Source: Mesostigma viride
Taxonomy: Eukaryota; Streptophyta; Mesostigmatophyceae; Mesostigmatales; Mesostigmataceae
DNA length: 64,000 nt
Assembly (NCBI GenBank): GCA_009746045.1
Contig: RPFO01000188.1
Coordinates: 276,501-340,500, forward strand
Reading direction: 5' to 3'
Shown here: in pieces, positions 1 to 15,000 of the stretch
Layout: each line of letters begins with the position of its first letter
Position numbering within the stretch: the first letter of the stretch is position 1
Translations under genes and position numbers: made by a program
Notes under the pieces: generated by a model
The model's input: only the letters and a program-made list of their open reading frames with translations
What the model was told of the DNA's origin: nothing
The model's database searches: none

Positions 1-3000
1 CGAGATGAAGGACCAGCTGGACGCCGCAAAGCACTCCCTGTCTCCCGAGGCGGGCATCGCCGCCTTCAACGCCGCCGTCAAGGGGGGGGCGTTGAACGCA
101 CCCCAGGGTGGTGACACGGGCGGGGCCGATGGGGCGGACTTATTCGCCCAAGCGTTCGGCGGGCTGCCCCCCCAGCAGCCGCAGCAGTATCATTTCCAGC
201 CGCAGCAGCAGGTCCAGTTGCAGCAACAGTCGGCCCGCATGGCGGCCCCCAGTAGGAGGATGGCGCCTGTCCCACAGATGGCATTTGCCGCGTGCGGCTC
301 GGGACCAGCTCCGAAGATGATGATGGCGATGGCGATGGCGCCGCCACCGCCACCCTGCCCGGCCCCTGGCGGGGCCCCTGGCCGCATGCTGCTGGAGTCG
401 AGCTGTAACGACGCGATGCTGTCCGAGTTTGATGGTGAGCGGATGTCAGGCAAGGCCCTCAAGTTAGGGTAGGCCTCAAGTCAGGCTGTCAGGGAAAGCA
501 TGTAAGGATGTATGGCCCCTTATGTGTTGGGGAAGACCCTTGACTGTTTGGACACCTTACATGTTACGCAGCTCTGCTCATTTTGTGGGCGTTTGGTGGT
601 CAAGATGCCTCATAAGAGAGCTAATTCATTAGTTAGTGGTTAGTTTGGTTAATATTAGCTAAATTTTAGTCTTAAATTTTAGTTGATTTTGTGTTGTTGC
701 TTTCCATGGATTTGAGGCTGTGTCTCCACGCGTTTTTGTTGCCTCCATGTGTTTGTTGCCTCCACGGTTTTGTTGGCTCCACTGCATGCCACCTTCCCTT
801 CATTCCCCACCCCCTTGAGGCTGCAGTCTTGGTGGTTCTCAGCTAGTTGAGTACAGAGCTTAGAAAATAGGGGAATCTATGGTGGATATGGGAGTATATA
901 GTGGCCTTCCCTCGATAGGGGAATCTATGGTGGATATGGGATTATATAGTGGCCTTATAAGATAGGGGAATCTGTAGTGGATATGGGATTATATAGTGGC
1001 CTTCCCTCGATAGGGGAATCTGTAGTTGATATGGGAGTATATAGTGGCCTTCCCTCGATAGGGGAATCTGTAGTGGATATGGGATTATATAGTGGCCTTC
1101 CCTCGATAGGGGAATCTGTAGTGGATATGGGAGTATATAGTGGCCTTCCCTCGATAGGGGAATCTATAGTTGATATGAGAGTATATAGTGGCCTTCCCTC
1201 GATAGGGGAATCTGTAGTTGATATGGGAGTATATAGTGGCCTTCCCTCGATAGGGGAATCTGTAGTGGATATGGGATTATATAGTGGCCTTCCCTCGATA
1301 GGGGAATCTATAGTTGATATGGGAGTATATAGTGGCCTTCCCTCGATAGGGGAATCTATAGTGGATATGGGAGTATATAGTGGCCTTCCCTCGAAAGGGG
1401 AATCTATAGTGGATATGGGAGTATATAGTGGCCTTCCCTCGATAGGGGAATCTATGGTGGATATGGGAGTATATAGTGGCCTTCCCTCGATAGGGGAATC
1501 TATAGTTGATATGGGAGTGTATAGTGGCCTTCCCTGGAAGCCATGTGATGCCTTGATGGACGCAAGAAAAATCTTGTACAGGAGCTGCCGAGGATGATTT
1601 AACTAGCACGGCCATCTCATGCTCGTGCAGGGGGTGCAATGAATACAATAATGCTAGTAATACTTGTTAGTGTGCTACTAGGAGTATTAGTACAATAATA
1701 GTATTGCAATGAATACAATAATGCTAGTAATACTTGTTAGTGTGCTACTAGGGCTATTAGTACAATAATAGTTTTGTAACACTAGGGACAAGATCGGGGG
1801 CTCCGCCCCCAACCCCCTGCTACTTGGCAGATTCTGTGCCTCAGAGGCTTTTTGTGCCTCGAGCAGCAGGCACTTGCATAGTCGTACATGCCCGCTTTAA
1901 GTGCCCGGCCGCTTGCAAGTCCGCTGAACCTCTGGAACATTTATTGCGAACCGCTTAAATCGTTCCCCTCCGCCACGTTGATTCCAAGTCCTTCACAAGG
2001 GCATTGTAGTCTTTCAAAGTTCAAGTTCAAAGTTCTGTCCAAGTCCGGTTTGGGGGCTAGCGCGGGCACTTGGCTGCTTCATGTTGATGGCGGTTACGCT
2101 CACAGCGGCTATCCAGCGGTAACGACCGGCGCAAAGCAACGGGCTTGTTTACGGTGGTAGGCCCGGAACCCGCTACCGTGTAGTACGCCTTGGAAAACGT
2201 TTGGCTCACGGCGAGGGGACGGTAGAAAGGAACGGAGCACATCGAAGGGAAAAACCTCTACGGAACAAAGTAGGGCGCCAAGCGCTTCGCGGTACCCGTT
2301 TACGGAAAACGTCGTAAGGGCAATGTTTGCGAAACTTTTCGCACAGGCAATTCGTACTATAATACTGCGCTAGCAGTAGGGCAATATGGTGATCATGCTA
2401 CGCTAGCAGTAGGGCAACATGGTTATCAAGTGTTGTCTGTCAGGCGCCTTGTGATGATGCCAGAGACACCATAAACCTCACCGCAATGCTGATACTAGTT
2501 TACTACTCCAGCTCCATGATCACGAGAAGCGTAACTGGTCCGCTTGCCTTGCGCTTTTGCTGGACACACCCCTGTCGCAGCAAACTAGGTGTCGATGGAA
2601 CGAGCGCCCTGTCGCAGCAAACTAGGTGCCGATGGAACGAGCGCGTGCGGGTTACATGAGGGGGATCGTTTTATGCAATACAACTACAATACAATGTGCT
2701 ACGCTGTTAAGTATTATGATATATGACATCATCTCTCCGCTCGCCGTGTGCTCCTGCTTGAGCCGTGCCCGTGTCGCAGAGGTGACCATGAACGTAGGGC
2801 GTATGAGCCGCATGGACGTGAGGGAGGAGGAGTCGCAGGAGTACAACCTGAACAATGTGGACGATGAAATGGATGACTATGAGGGGAACAAGCTCGATGT
2901 TGACAGCCAGGAACTGTTTGGCCGCAGCAAGGCGGACCTGAGCAAGCGCAAGGCGGTCGCCAAGTTGTACCAGGTGGGTGTCCAATGAGCCAGGCAGGTG

Positions 3001-6000
3001 CCAGGTGGGAACCAGGTGGGCGCCACATGAGTGGCGTACTCGATGGACAACAGGGTAACGCTTGTGGGGTATGGTGTTCTGGCATCGAGGGACAAGCCAG
3101 GCGGGTACCTGATGGGCCAGGTGGGTGCCAGGTGGGTGCCCGACGAGGCATGGGGAGCGAGGGAGACATGGGTGGCGGGGGGGAAGGGGTACGAGAAAGG
3201 AGGGTGGAAGGGATGGGGTTGGGCGGGGACATTGTGTGTGTGGTGAAGGGGGGGGGGGGAGTCAGCGGGAGAACATTGAGGGAAGGGTCTGATTTGCACG
3301 TTGGGGTCGTAAAAATTGCGGCAATATTTTTGGGTAAGTGCACCGTAGTTGCCCTTGTGATGTACAAGGTGTAATGTTGTATGTGTGTGCGTACTCAGTG
3401 CTCGGTATCGCTTGAGCGATTTGTCGAAGGCAATCATCCCGCCTCAGCCCCGCCATCCTCGTCCACGAGTTTTCGGTTGAACCTGTGGCGTGTTTGCTCG
3501 TCAAGCCAGCGATCGCCCTTGAATATGATTATTTGACCCTCTCAGTTCATTACGTTCAGTTCATTTCTTCCACCCTATGTCCGCACCTTAGCTGCTGGTA
3601 TACATAGTGGCGCAGGTGCACTTTGTGCATCCAGGGCAGGTGTAGTTTACACCCTACTCCTTGCAGGAAGTAGCCCAGAATGTATTGAAAGCCATATGCC
3701 CCTTCTCAGGGATATGTGCTACACGTACTCCCAACGGAGATATGTTCCAATTTACTTAATTTTATTTAATTCATTACGGTTCAACCATTCTTCATGCCGC
3801 GTTCTGCGCGTGGCCACTTGCCTGCAGCCACTGGAGAAGACCAGGGAGTACGCGGAGAGTAACTACTACCGCCGGCTGCCATCCTGCAGTGATGACAACA
3901 GCGACGTGGTCCCCCTGTCCTCCTTCTGGTTGGACTTTTGCGCCCACCTGGTGGGTGCAGACCCAGACGCCAGCGCGCCCGATGATGTCATGATGCTCGA
4001 GGGGGGCGCTCGGGTGTCGGCCGCGGTGGAGGCCTCGCTCGCCGCGCCGCTGACATCGTCACCCACACTGACATCATCATCATCATCAGCAGCAGCAGCA
4101 CCAGCACCAGCAGCAGAATCGGAGCAGGGTCAAGCGGAGCGTGCCGTGTGCGCGAGGCGGCCGTTCATCTCGGAGCACGTTACAGATGCCGGCAGGAACT
4201 GGACGTCGGCGGTGATGGCGCTCGCAGTGCTCTGCTTGCCGCTGGCGCGACGTGCGGCGGCGGCAGGACCTCCCAGGGGGGCACAGGGGCACATGGGCAC
4301 GACAGGTGGGGGAAGGGCCTGGGGTGGGCTCCGTGGGGAGCATCTTGTCCCATCGCTACAGTACTGTATCGCTGTATAACTTGTCCCATCGCTATCGCTG
4401 TATAACTTGTCCACCAAGAGTATGCTATCGCTGTATAACTTGTCCCATCGCTATCGCTGTATAACTTGTCCACCAAGAGTATGTTATCGCTGTATAACTT
4501 TTCCCATCGCTATCGCTGTATAACTTGTCCACCAAGAGTATGCTATCGCTGTATAACTTGTCCCATCGCTATCGCTGTATAACTTGTCCACCAAGAGTAT
4601 GCTGTCGCTGTATAACTTGTCCCATCGCTATCGCTGTATAACTTGTCCACCAAGAGTATGCTATCGCTGTATAACTTTTCCCATCGCTATCGCTGTATAA
4701 CTTGTCCACCAAGAGTATGCTATCGCTGTATAACTTGTCCCATCGCTATCGCTGTATAACTTGTCCACCAAGAGTATGCTATCGCTGTATAGCTTGTCCC
4801 ATCGCTATCGCTGTATAACTTGTCCACCAAGAGTATGCTATCGCTGTATAACTTGTCCCATCGCTATCGCTGTATAACTTGTCCACCAAGAGTATGCTAT
4901 CGCTGTATAACTTGTCCACCAAGAGTATGCTATCGCTGTATAACTTGTCCACCAAGAGTATGCTATCGCTGTATAGCTTGTCCCATCGCTATCGCTGTAT
5001 AACTTGTCCACCAAGAGTATGCTATCGCTGTATAACTTGTCCCATCGCTATCGCTGTATAACTTGTCCACCAAGAGTATGCTATCGCTGTATAACTTGTC
5101 CCATCGCTATCGCTGTATAACTTGTCCACCAAGAGTATGCTATCGCTGTATAGCTTGTCCCATCGCTATCGCTGTATAACTTGTCCACCAAGAGTATGCT
5201 ATCGCTGTATAACTTGTCCCATCGCTATCGCTGTATAACTTGTCCACCAAGAGTATGCTATCGCTGTATAGCTTGTCCCATCGCTATCGCTGTATAACTT
5301 GTCCACCAAGAGTATGCTATCGCTGTATAACTTGTCCCATCGCTATCGCTGTATAACTTGTCCACCAAGAGTATGCTATCGCTGTATAGCTTGTCCCATC
5401 GCTATCGCTGTATAACTTGTCCACCAAGAGTATGCTATCGCTGTATAGCTTGTCCACCAAGAGTATGCTATCGCTGTATAACTTGTCCCATCGCTATCGC
5501 TGTATAACTTGTCCACCAAGAGTATGCTATCGCTGTATAACTTGTCCCATCGCTATCGCTGTATAACTTGTCCACCAAGAGTATGCTATCGCTGTATAAC
5601 TTGTCCACCAAGAGTATGCTATCGCTGTATAACTTGTCCCATCGCTATCGCTGTATAACTTGTCCACCAAGAGTATGCTATCGCTGTATAACTTGTCCCA
5701 TCGCTATCGCTGTATAACTTGTCCACCAAGAGTATGCTATCGCTGTATAACTTGTCCCATCGCTATCGCTGTATAACTTGTCCACCAAGAGTATGCTATC
5801 GCTGTATAACTTGTCCCATCGCTATCGCTGTATAACTTGTCCACCAAGAGTATGCTATCGCTGTATAACTTGTCCACCAAGAGTATGTTTTATAGCTTGA
5901 GATTGAAGAGCTGCCCTTCAACCCAAGTTACCTATTCAATCCGCCATTGTATGTGAAAACAAAAAGTTCTCATCAGTTGCGGTAGGAGGCTGGGGCTACT

Positions 6001-9000
6001 GTGGAAAGTGCAATGTGGTGGACTATGAAGAAATTGATAGGAGCGATCGGACCACCGCATGTGATTCCTTGGCGAGGAAATTGATAGGAGCGATCGGACC
6101 ACCATGTGTCATGCCTTGGTACCGGTGAATCCTTTTCAGCAGAGAGCGCTTCCCCAGGTGCACTCTCGTGTTCAAGTGTCTTGCCTGATCAGGTCATCGC
6201 TGTGCAGACAGTGATGGCTTTGCACGAGTTCAAGTTGACCCGACCTGCATGAGTTTAAGTTCAACCGTCTTGCAGCAGTCCGAGTCCACCCGTCTTGCTA
6301 TGGTCAGGTTCCTCCCTCCTGACAACAAGAGTACCGCTCCCGTCATGCAGGGACCAGTCAGCCCCTGGTGTCCATCTCGTTTTCTGCGCCCTGGTTCAAT
6401 CAACCTCCTCCTGTATTGCTCCTCCTATGTTGCTCGTCTGCATGCCCATGCCCCAGGGACCGGGACGGATCATCCCCAGGGTGATGCGGCCCCATCGGTC
6501 GTGACAAGTGCCGGTGCGGCCGAGAGCTCCCTCGTGGGCATGCACTACGAGGGGCCCCGGTTGACCATCACCCCCGGGGGTGCCACCCCCGTGATCGTAT
6601 TCCACAAGGAGATTTGCGAGGCGGATCTGGGGGGTGCGGACGGGCAGGGCGCAGGGACCGATGGGGCACCTGGGACGCCGGGCGGTGCCCAGATCAAGAT
6701 CTTGGCGGGACAGACGTTGTTTGACCCGGCAGATCGGTACACGTATTCGGAGGTGAGCGTTTTGCAGTACAGGTTTAACAACGATGCGACGCGGACGTAG
6801 CCATATGTGAATGCTGTGTTTGTACCCGGCAGATCGGTACACGTATTCGGAGGTGAGCGTTCAGTAGCCCGTTTCAATTTGATCTGAAGTAAAAGTTAAT
6901 AAATTAGTATTGGATCTTTCTTCGGAGGGTTGCGTCGCCTTTTTCTATGCTGCATTTGAGAAGGAATTCCCTTATAAGCTCTTCTGGGTTTGAGCCTATT
7001 GAAAACAACCCCCTCCCCCCCTCCTCTCTCGCTCCCTCTAAATTCTCCTATCCCCCCTCTGCCCCCCCACTCATTCCACCCTGCCCGCTCGTGTGCCATT
7101 ACGTCATTTCCTTGAAGTAACCGCCAAAGGTCCTGCCTGCCTGCCTGTTCCCTTCCTTTCGCTTCAGAATGGCGCCATGATGCAGCGCACGGTCAAGGGG
7201 CCCCTGCAGGTCGGCCGCTGTTACGGCTACGAGGTGGTCATCACCAACGTCACCTCCAACAGGTAGGCCACCAGCTCTCGGTCTATTCGCGAACCTTTTG
7301 AATACAGAGATATCAAGAATGAAATGCTGGACCCAGGGGCTATTATTTTGCTGTGTGTGATGGTTATTCCAGTCCTATATGTCACTCTATTAATTAATAT
7401 ATCAGTCAGTACGTGTCAGTGACGGGGTTAGTGTTCCTTCTGACAAGCAAACTTTGGTTTGTCATCCCCCGAACCCTAAACGCGAAATGATTCATTGTTT
7501 CTCCTGGATTCTCTATATCGCTATATATCCCTGTTGGTGTTTTGGACTTGTTTCGGTCTGTTTGGATTGGGGCGACGGCTTTTTACATTGCTCATGGTCG
7601 GTGTTTTGGCATCGCTCATTGTCAAGGATGTCTCTCTCTTGCTCGGCATCGTAGGGACGCCCCCTTCTCAAGAGGGGTCGGATTCCCTAGCTGTAGTGTA
7701 CGCACAGGTGCAACGGTACACACATTATTATGTCATTGAAATATGATACTATTTTATCATTATTTATTATTAGCATTATATCATTGTAATATTTTTGATG
7801 GGTTTTTCACAAGTTTCTTTTTTTTCGGTGCATTTCGTGGTTGCGCTTCTTTGCTGGTGCTCTTTAAATGAATCTTGCCTCCTTTTAAGTTGTTGTATCT
7901 TTGGGTGGCCTTTTTCTGGTCATGCGTTGGCTCCTTCCTTTCTGGATATCTTTGCTGTGGCCCTCCCGCCCCCCCCCCCCCCCACACACACACACATCAT
8001 CAGCCCCGGCACACCACCGCATCTCCTTTTTCTGGCTGCATCCCGCCGCTAGCTTGCCATTTATCTTTTCAAAATATCCCTGGAACGCGTGCCTGTTATT
8101 GTTCTTTTTATTGGCTTGCAGGCAGTCCCTGACCGCGCTGCTCCAGATACCAGAGGGGGCTGTTCCGCTGGCGGCCTCCTTCTACACCAAGCAGCTGCAC
8201 ATTGTACGTCGCAATTGGCAATCCTAGCATTGTGTTGGATAATAGGAGGTCTATATCTACCGGGCCTCCTGCACCAAGCAGCTGCTTACTGAATGTCGCT
8301 AGTTATCAATACTGGCTTTATATTTGGATAGGATATCTATCGGGCATTCTTCCACCCAAGCAGCTGCACATTGTCCGGTGCCTAACTATTAATCCTAGCG
8401 TCGTACTGGATTATAGGAGATTTACATGCATGGGGCGAACAGATGCACTGTCTCTTGTCGTGGCCTGGTTTCCTATGTAACCCTATGTATCCCTATGTAT
8501 GTAACCCTATGTAACCCTATCCCGACTGCCCTTGTTCCCTTCTGCTGTGCGGGGTGGGCATTGCGACATGCCTGGGGGAGGTGGCTCAGGACCTGGACCC
8601 ATTCTCCACGGACAAGCGGGAGTTCTTCTTCTATTTCCCGTCACCAGGGACGTTCTCACAGGTGAGCAGCACAGGGCTCTCCCAGTAAAGAGCGATGACC
8701 ACCGCATGTTCGGTGCCTCGATCGACAGTAAGAAGACTGTTAGGCATAGGGTTCTCCCAGTAGCATAAGGAAGAGAGGGAGGGAGGAAGGGAGGGAGGGA
8801 GGGAGGGAGGGAGGGAGGAGGGAGGGAGGGAGGGAGGGAGGGAGGGAGGGAGGGAGGAGGGAGGGAGGGAGGGAGGGAGGGAGGAGGGAGGGAGGGAGGA
8901 GGAGGAGGGAGGGAGGGAGGGAGGGAGGGAGGGAGGGAGGGAGGGAGGGAGGGAGCAATTATTTGCGATGACCATAGCATTTGCCATAAATGCCCGGTGC

Positions 9001-12000
9001 CTTTATAGACGATACGGAGATTGTTAAGGAACTGAATATGTGTTGAACTTCCATGGCGGCCAGGACCGTGCTGCAGTTGTCAATCTGGCGACGTTTCCAT
9101 TGCCCTGTAGAGCTGAGTCATGCACCACCAAGCCTACCATTGACCTCCCTGGTCCTTTAGACGTGTCAGAGTTCCGGTAATTTACCTTTTACTCGAGAAA
9201 GATCTAAATGTATAGTACTAGTATTATAATGACCATACTACCATTGTCCAGATAACTTTTGATAACTCTTGACCCTCGAAGGCGTATACTATGTGTAGCT
9301 CACAGTAACCCTCTACTCTAGATAGCTTGTGATGTAGTGCTCTGGGTAGCTCATGATAGTTATACTGCTGGTAGGTTCTCCAAATACCTGATGTTGAAGC
9401 ATCCTGATCTGCTGGTTGTTTATGTGTTTGGTGTGCTCCCTATCCTTACAGCAATCTTATAAGTTTGGTGTGCTCCCTTTCCTTCATCCATCAGATTGCA
9501 CACATCTGGGAATTGCAAAGCATCGCCGTCACGCCACCGCTGCATCCCATTGTCCCTGGGTCCCTCAATCTATATCTTCTGCCTCCATGCACCTGGTCAC
9601 GGCATTCTGGCTGTTCCGGTGCGTCTGCCATGTCTTTCACTCTAACTTTTTCTCTTCTGCTGGTGCTGGCTTATATCCCGGGGACCATCATTACACATCA
9701 CTCGCGCGCTCGGGCCACATTCCTCACCCTCTCCCCCAATTTTCTCCGAACTTTGTTTTTGTGCTGGGTTTCGTGCGTCGCAGTTTGCAGCACACGTGTC
9801 TCATAAGGACCAGCTGCTGGCCTGCGCCACCCTGCCCTTGTCCCTGGAGGTACAGTGCACACTATTTCTAATAGCTGGATTCGCAGTGGCCATGTGCGCA
9901 CTGTGCTGTTTGCAGTGGGAGCATCCCATGACCCTCCCATCATACATCAAAAGTCCTGTTGAGTACTAGTAAGATCTCTTTTGTATAGAAAATAAACAAC
10001 ACTAACTGCTTGCACACCCTGCGATAACACGGAGCTTTCTTTTCTTTCTAATGAATCGGGCTGTGTGAAGCCTGAAGGAGTAGGAGCTGTCAGCAGGTGC
10101 CAGCGCAGAACTCCCTGGGAGCTCCCTGGAAGTCCTAGATTTGTGTGAGCAGCATTAGTGAGCGGCATTTGTAGGCTTGCAGCATGCCAAGCTTGTCTAC
10201 AAATGCTGCATGCTTCTCATCCCGCAGCTTGTCTCTCTTTCTCATAGGCCACCGTTCCTTTTTCTCATTGACTCCTCATCACCGCTAGCTGGATCCCATG
10301 TACATGCCCCTTACATTTCACTTATGATGGAGTGGCAGGTCCTCTGTTTCACGCATGAATCTCCGTCGCGGAGTGGCAGGTCCTCTGTTTCACGCATGAA
10401 TCTCCGTCGCGGAGTGGCAGGTCCTCTGTTTCACGCACGAATCTCCGTCGCGGAGTGGCAGGTCCTCTGTTTCACGCATGAATCTCCGTCGCGGAGTGGC
10501 AGGTCCTCTGTTTCACGCACGAATCTCCTTTATGGAGTGGCAGGTCCTCTGTTTCACGCACGAATCTCCGTCGCGGAGTGGCAGGTCCTCTGTGTCCACA
10601 TTTCCAGCCATATGCTTAGGGTTACCTCACCTCCACGATGCCCCCTCTCTTCTCTGTGCTTCTCACTGGCTTGTTTGTTTCCTTTTTTTTTTTCCCTGGT
10701 CTCCTGTACGTGCGCGCGCGCGCACACACACACACACACACATATCTTTCTCTCTCTCTTGCGCGCGCTCTCGCTCCCTCGCCAAACCATCACCGCGCCC
10801 CCCACCCCCCTAACATCCAGGTGACCAACACAGTAGTCGTCCCCGCACGCCGCGAGGAGTGGACCTGGTCGGAGGTGGCGGCCAATGGCACGAACGCGGA
10901 GGTGCTGGCGTTCCTGGAAAAGAGCAACCTGGCGCTGCTGGACCTGAACCAGGTGAGAGTCAGCTTGTACTACTAGCATAGTTGCGCATAAATGAAAGTG
11001 TAACAGTTTTAGGAGCAACCTGGCGCCGTGGGCCTGAACTTAGGGAGGACTGCCCAGTTTATTATAATCACATCCAATTGGTTTTCTCTGAATATAGTTT
11101 AATTAACGCCATGCCTTGGCCTGGATGTGGATATTATAATCACATCCAATGGCACTGTTTTTAGTATTACTCACTCTATGAACAATAGGGCACTGTCCGA
11201 CATTAACCAAGTGAGGGCAGCCCATGAGTAGGCCCCTACCGTGTACTAGCTGGTGTTGACCCCTATGTGGTATCGGGCTAGTAACGCGGATCCAATGAGA
11301 CTATCTCAGGCTTGCCAGAAAGTGACTGCTTTGCACAGCGGTTGCAGCATGGCACGATCTGATATGGCTCGGCATGGCGTTGCGTGGCAGGCCATGACAT
11401 GCCAGGGCGGGGCAGGGCAGGGCAGGGTCGGCAGGGCAGGGTCGGCAGGGCAGGGCAGGGATGGGGTTGCATGCTGTGTCAAAGCAAGGGTGCTGCGGCA
11501 CACCTTTATTCAGTAGGGCCCGCTGACGTGATGTCATAGCCAGCATATTGTCGTCATAGCCAGCCTATGTATCGGCTGACATACGGACCCTGGCTCTATT
11601 TACTCTTGATCATGTACCCTGGCTCTATTTACTCTTGATCATGTACCCTTGCTCTATTTACTCTTGATCATGTACCCTTGCTCTATTTACTCTTGATCAT
11701 GTACCCTTGCTCTATTTACTCTTGATCATGTACCCTTGCTCTATTTACTCTTGATCATGTACCCTTGCTCTATTTACTCTTGATCATGTACCCTTGCTCT
11801 ATTTACTCTTGATCATGTACCCTGGCTCTATTTACTCTTGATCATGTACCCTTGCTCTATTTACTCTTGATCATGTACCCTTGCTCTATTTACTCTTGAT
11901 CATGTACCCTTGCTCTATTTACTCTTGATCATGTACCCTTGCTCTATTTACTCTTGATCATGTACCCTTGCTCTATTTACTCTTGATCATGTACCCTTGC

Positions 12001-15000
12001 TCTATTTACTCTTGATCATGTACCCTGGCTCTATTTACTCTTGATCATGTACCCTTGCTCTATTTACTCTTGATCATGTACCCTGGCTCTATTTACTCTT
12101 GATCATGTACCCTGGCTCTATTTACTCTTGATCATGTACCCTGGCTCTATTTACTCTTGATCATGTACCCTGGCTCTATTTACTCTTGATCATGTACCCT
12201 TGCTCTATTTACTCTTGATCATGTACCCTGGCTCTATTTACTCTTGATCATGTACCCTTGCTCTATTTACTCTTGATCATGTACCCTGGCTCTATTTACT
12301 CTTGATCATGTACCCTGGCTCTACTTACTCTTGATCATGTACCCTGGCTCTATTTACTCTTGATCATGTACCCTTGCTCTATTTACTCTTGATCATGTAC
12401 CCTTGCTCTATTTACTCTTGATCATGTACCCTGGCTCTATTTACTCTTGATCATGTACCCTGGCTCTATTTACTCTTGATCATGTACCCTGGCTCTATTT
12501 ACTCTTGATCATGTACCCTGGCTCTATTTACTCTTGATCATGTACCCTGGCTCTATTTACTCTTGATCATGTACCCTGGCTCTATTTACTCTTGATCATG
12601 TACCCTGGCTCTATTTACTCTTGATCATGTACCCTTGCTCTATTTACTCTTGATCATGTACCCTTGCTCTATTTACTCTTGATCATGTACCCTTGCTCTA
12701 TTTACTCTTGATCATGTACCCTGGCTCTATTTACTCTTGATCATGTACCCTGGCTCTATTTACTCTTGATCATGTACCCTTGCTCTATTTACTCTTGATC
12801 ATGTACCCTGGCTCTATTTACTCTTGATCATGTACCCTGGCTCTATTTACTCTTGATCATGGACCCTTGCTCTATTTACTCTTGATCATGGACCCTTGCT
12901 CTATTTACTCTTGATCATGTACCCTTGCTCTATTTACTCTTGATCATGTACCCTTGCTCTATTTACTCTTGATCATGTACCCTTGCTCTATTTACTCTTG
13001 ATCATGTACCCTTGCTCTATTTACTCTTGATCATGTACCCTTGCTCTATTTACTCTTGATCATGTACCCTGGCTCTATTTACTCTTGATCATGTACCCTT
13101 GCTCTATTTACTCTTGATCATGTACCCTGGCTCTATTTACTCTTGATCATGTACCCTGGCTCTATTTACTCTTGATCATGTACCCTGGCTCTATTTACTC
13201 TTGATCATGGACATGCCTGGGGCCTAACCCTACAATTCAAGTAAACATTCGTCCAGATTCTGAGATTCTCTCACTTGCGCCGCCTCACATCACACGTTTA
13301 GCCGATTCACATGCCTTCACCCCACCACCCACCCACCATTCCCCTCACCCCACCACCATGCCTTCACCCCACCACCACCCACCATTCCCCTCACTCCCCC
13401 ACCATGCCTTTGCCCCACCACCACCCACAATTACCTTCACCCCCCCACCATGCCTTTGCCCCACCACCACCCACAATTTCCTTCACCCCCCCACCATGCC
13501 TTTGCCCTCCAACGGCACCCAGGTGTGCTGGCGCTGCAAGGAACGGGCCTTCCACGCGTCCCTGCTCGACGCCCTCCGGTCGCGGCTGGCGTTCCGCTGG
13601 GACATCTGGCGCTACGCGGTGCTCCACGGCGACCTGGGGGGCATCCGAGAATTCCTTCCGATGTGCAGGCCCTGGTTCACGCAGCACCTGCTGCCTGCGC
13701 CCGCTGTCACGGACCACAGGCTGGATGTGTCAGAGGATGGGGGAAGAGGGTCTGGCGGCTGGTCAATGGCATCGCAGCAGCTGCAGCAGCAGAAGCAGCA
13801 GAAGCAGCAGGCGATCTGTCAGCCGTCACTCGCGATGGATGCAGTGGAGCTTGCGCTCTTTCGCCACCTGGAGTACTACCCCCTGGTTGGTCACGCTGTT
13901 GCGCTTGGGTTGCGCTTTTTCTCTGACGGGTTCCTGCACGCTATGTCTGACGTCTTTACTTGTATGCCTTTACTGGTTGGCTGATGGATGGTCCTCGATA
14001 TTCGAAGTAGTTTGTAGTGTTTTTTTTCACGCTACCACGGAGAGCAAAAAATGTTTCAATCGCCACCCTCATCACAATGCGCCTTTCCTCCCAGCTTCAA
14101 TGCACCTACTACTACAAGCACCTCACCAGCCGCCACTCTTCTCATCGCTTTCCGCTTCCCACTGCCCCCTCCCAATTCATCCCCTTCCTAAATAAATCTT
14201 CCGACGTCGACACATCCCTGCCGCCTCACGACCACCGCAACTACCCCACCACCCGCAGATCAGCCTGCTCTCTTCGCATCGTTTTACATCTCTCCCTTTG
14301 CACCTTGTCATCACCCACAGCTACACCCTTCTTTCCCACGCACACCCCACCCCACCCCACACGCCATGCCCGGCTCTCTCCCCCCCCTTCCACCACCACC
14401 ACCTTAACAACCACCACAGGTCAACCCACGCGTCAACCCCTTTGGCAGCGCACAGCACCGCGCCAAGATCCTCAATGACGCCCTACGCCGCCAGTATCGT
14501 GCCTTCTTGCACTACGCGTCGCGCCAGCCCGAACTGTCGCCCGTCACCGCGCTGGCGGGGGCCTACTACCTGCTGCTGCAGGACCGCGTGGATGACGCCC
14601 GGATGGCATTTGCCAGCGCGGGGGCGATTGGGGAGGAGGAGGGCGACGGGCCGCTGCGCATGCAGGTGAGTGGGGGCTCCTATCAAATTGGAACTAAGCC
14701 TCCATTTTGAGAGGCGCGTTGGGGGGGGAGGGGGAGAGGAGGAAGAGGGGCCGCTGCGCATGCAGGTGAGGGGGGCTCCTATCAAATTGGAACTAAGCCT
14801 CCATTTTGAGAGGCGCGTTGGGGGGGGGGGGAGAGGAGGAAGAGGGGCCGCTGCGCATGCAGGTGAGGGGGGGCTCCTATCAAATTGGAACTAAGCCTCC
14901 ATTTTGAGAGGCGCGTTGGGGGGGGGGGAGAGGAGGAAGAGGGGCCGCTGCGCATGCAGGTGAGGGGGGCTCCTATCAAATTGGAACTAAGCCTCCATTT

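Noticed and set aside
2729-3437. Minus-strand proline-rich frames opposite exon 2
   Set aside because: Shadows of the plus-strand exon and of the ccaggtggg repeats.
11590-13209. CRISPR-like direct repeats of 29 bp
   Set aside because: Units are adjacent with no spacers, and the window is eukaryotic.
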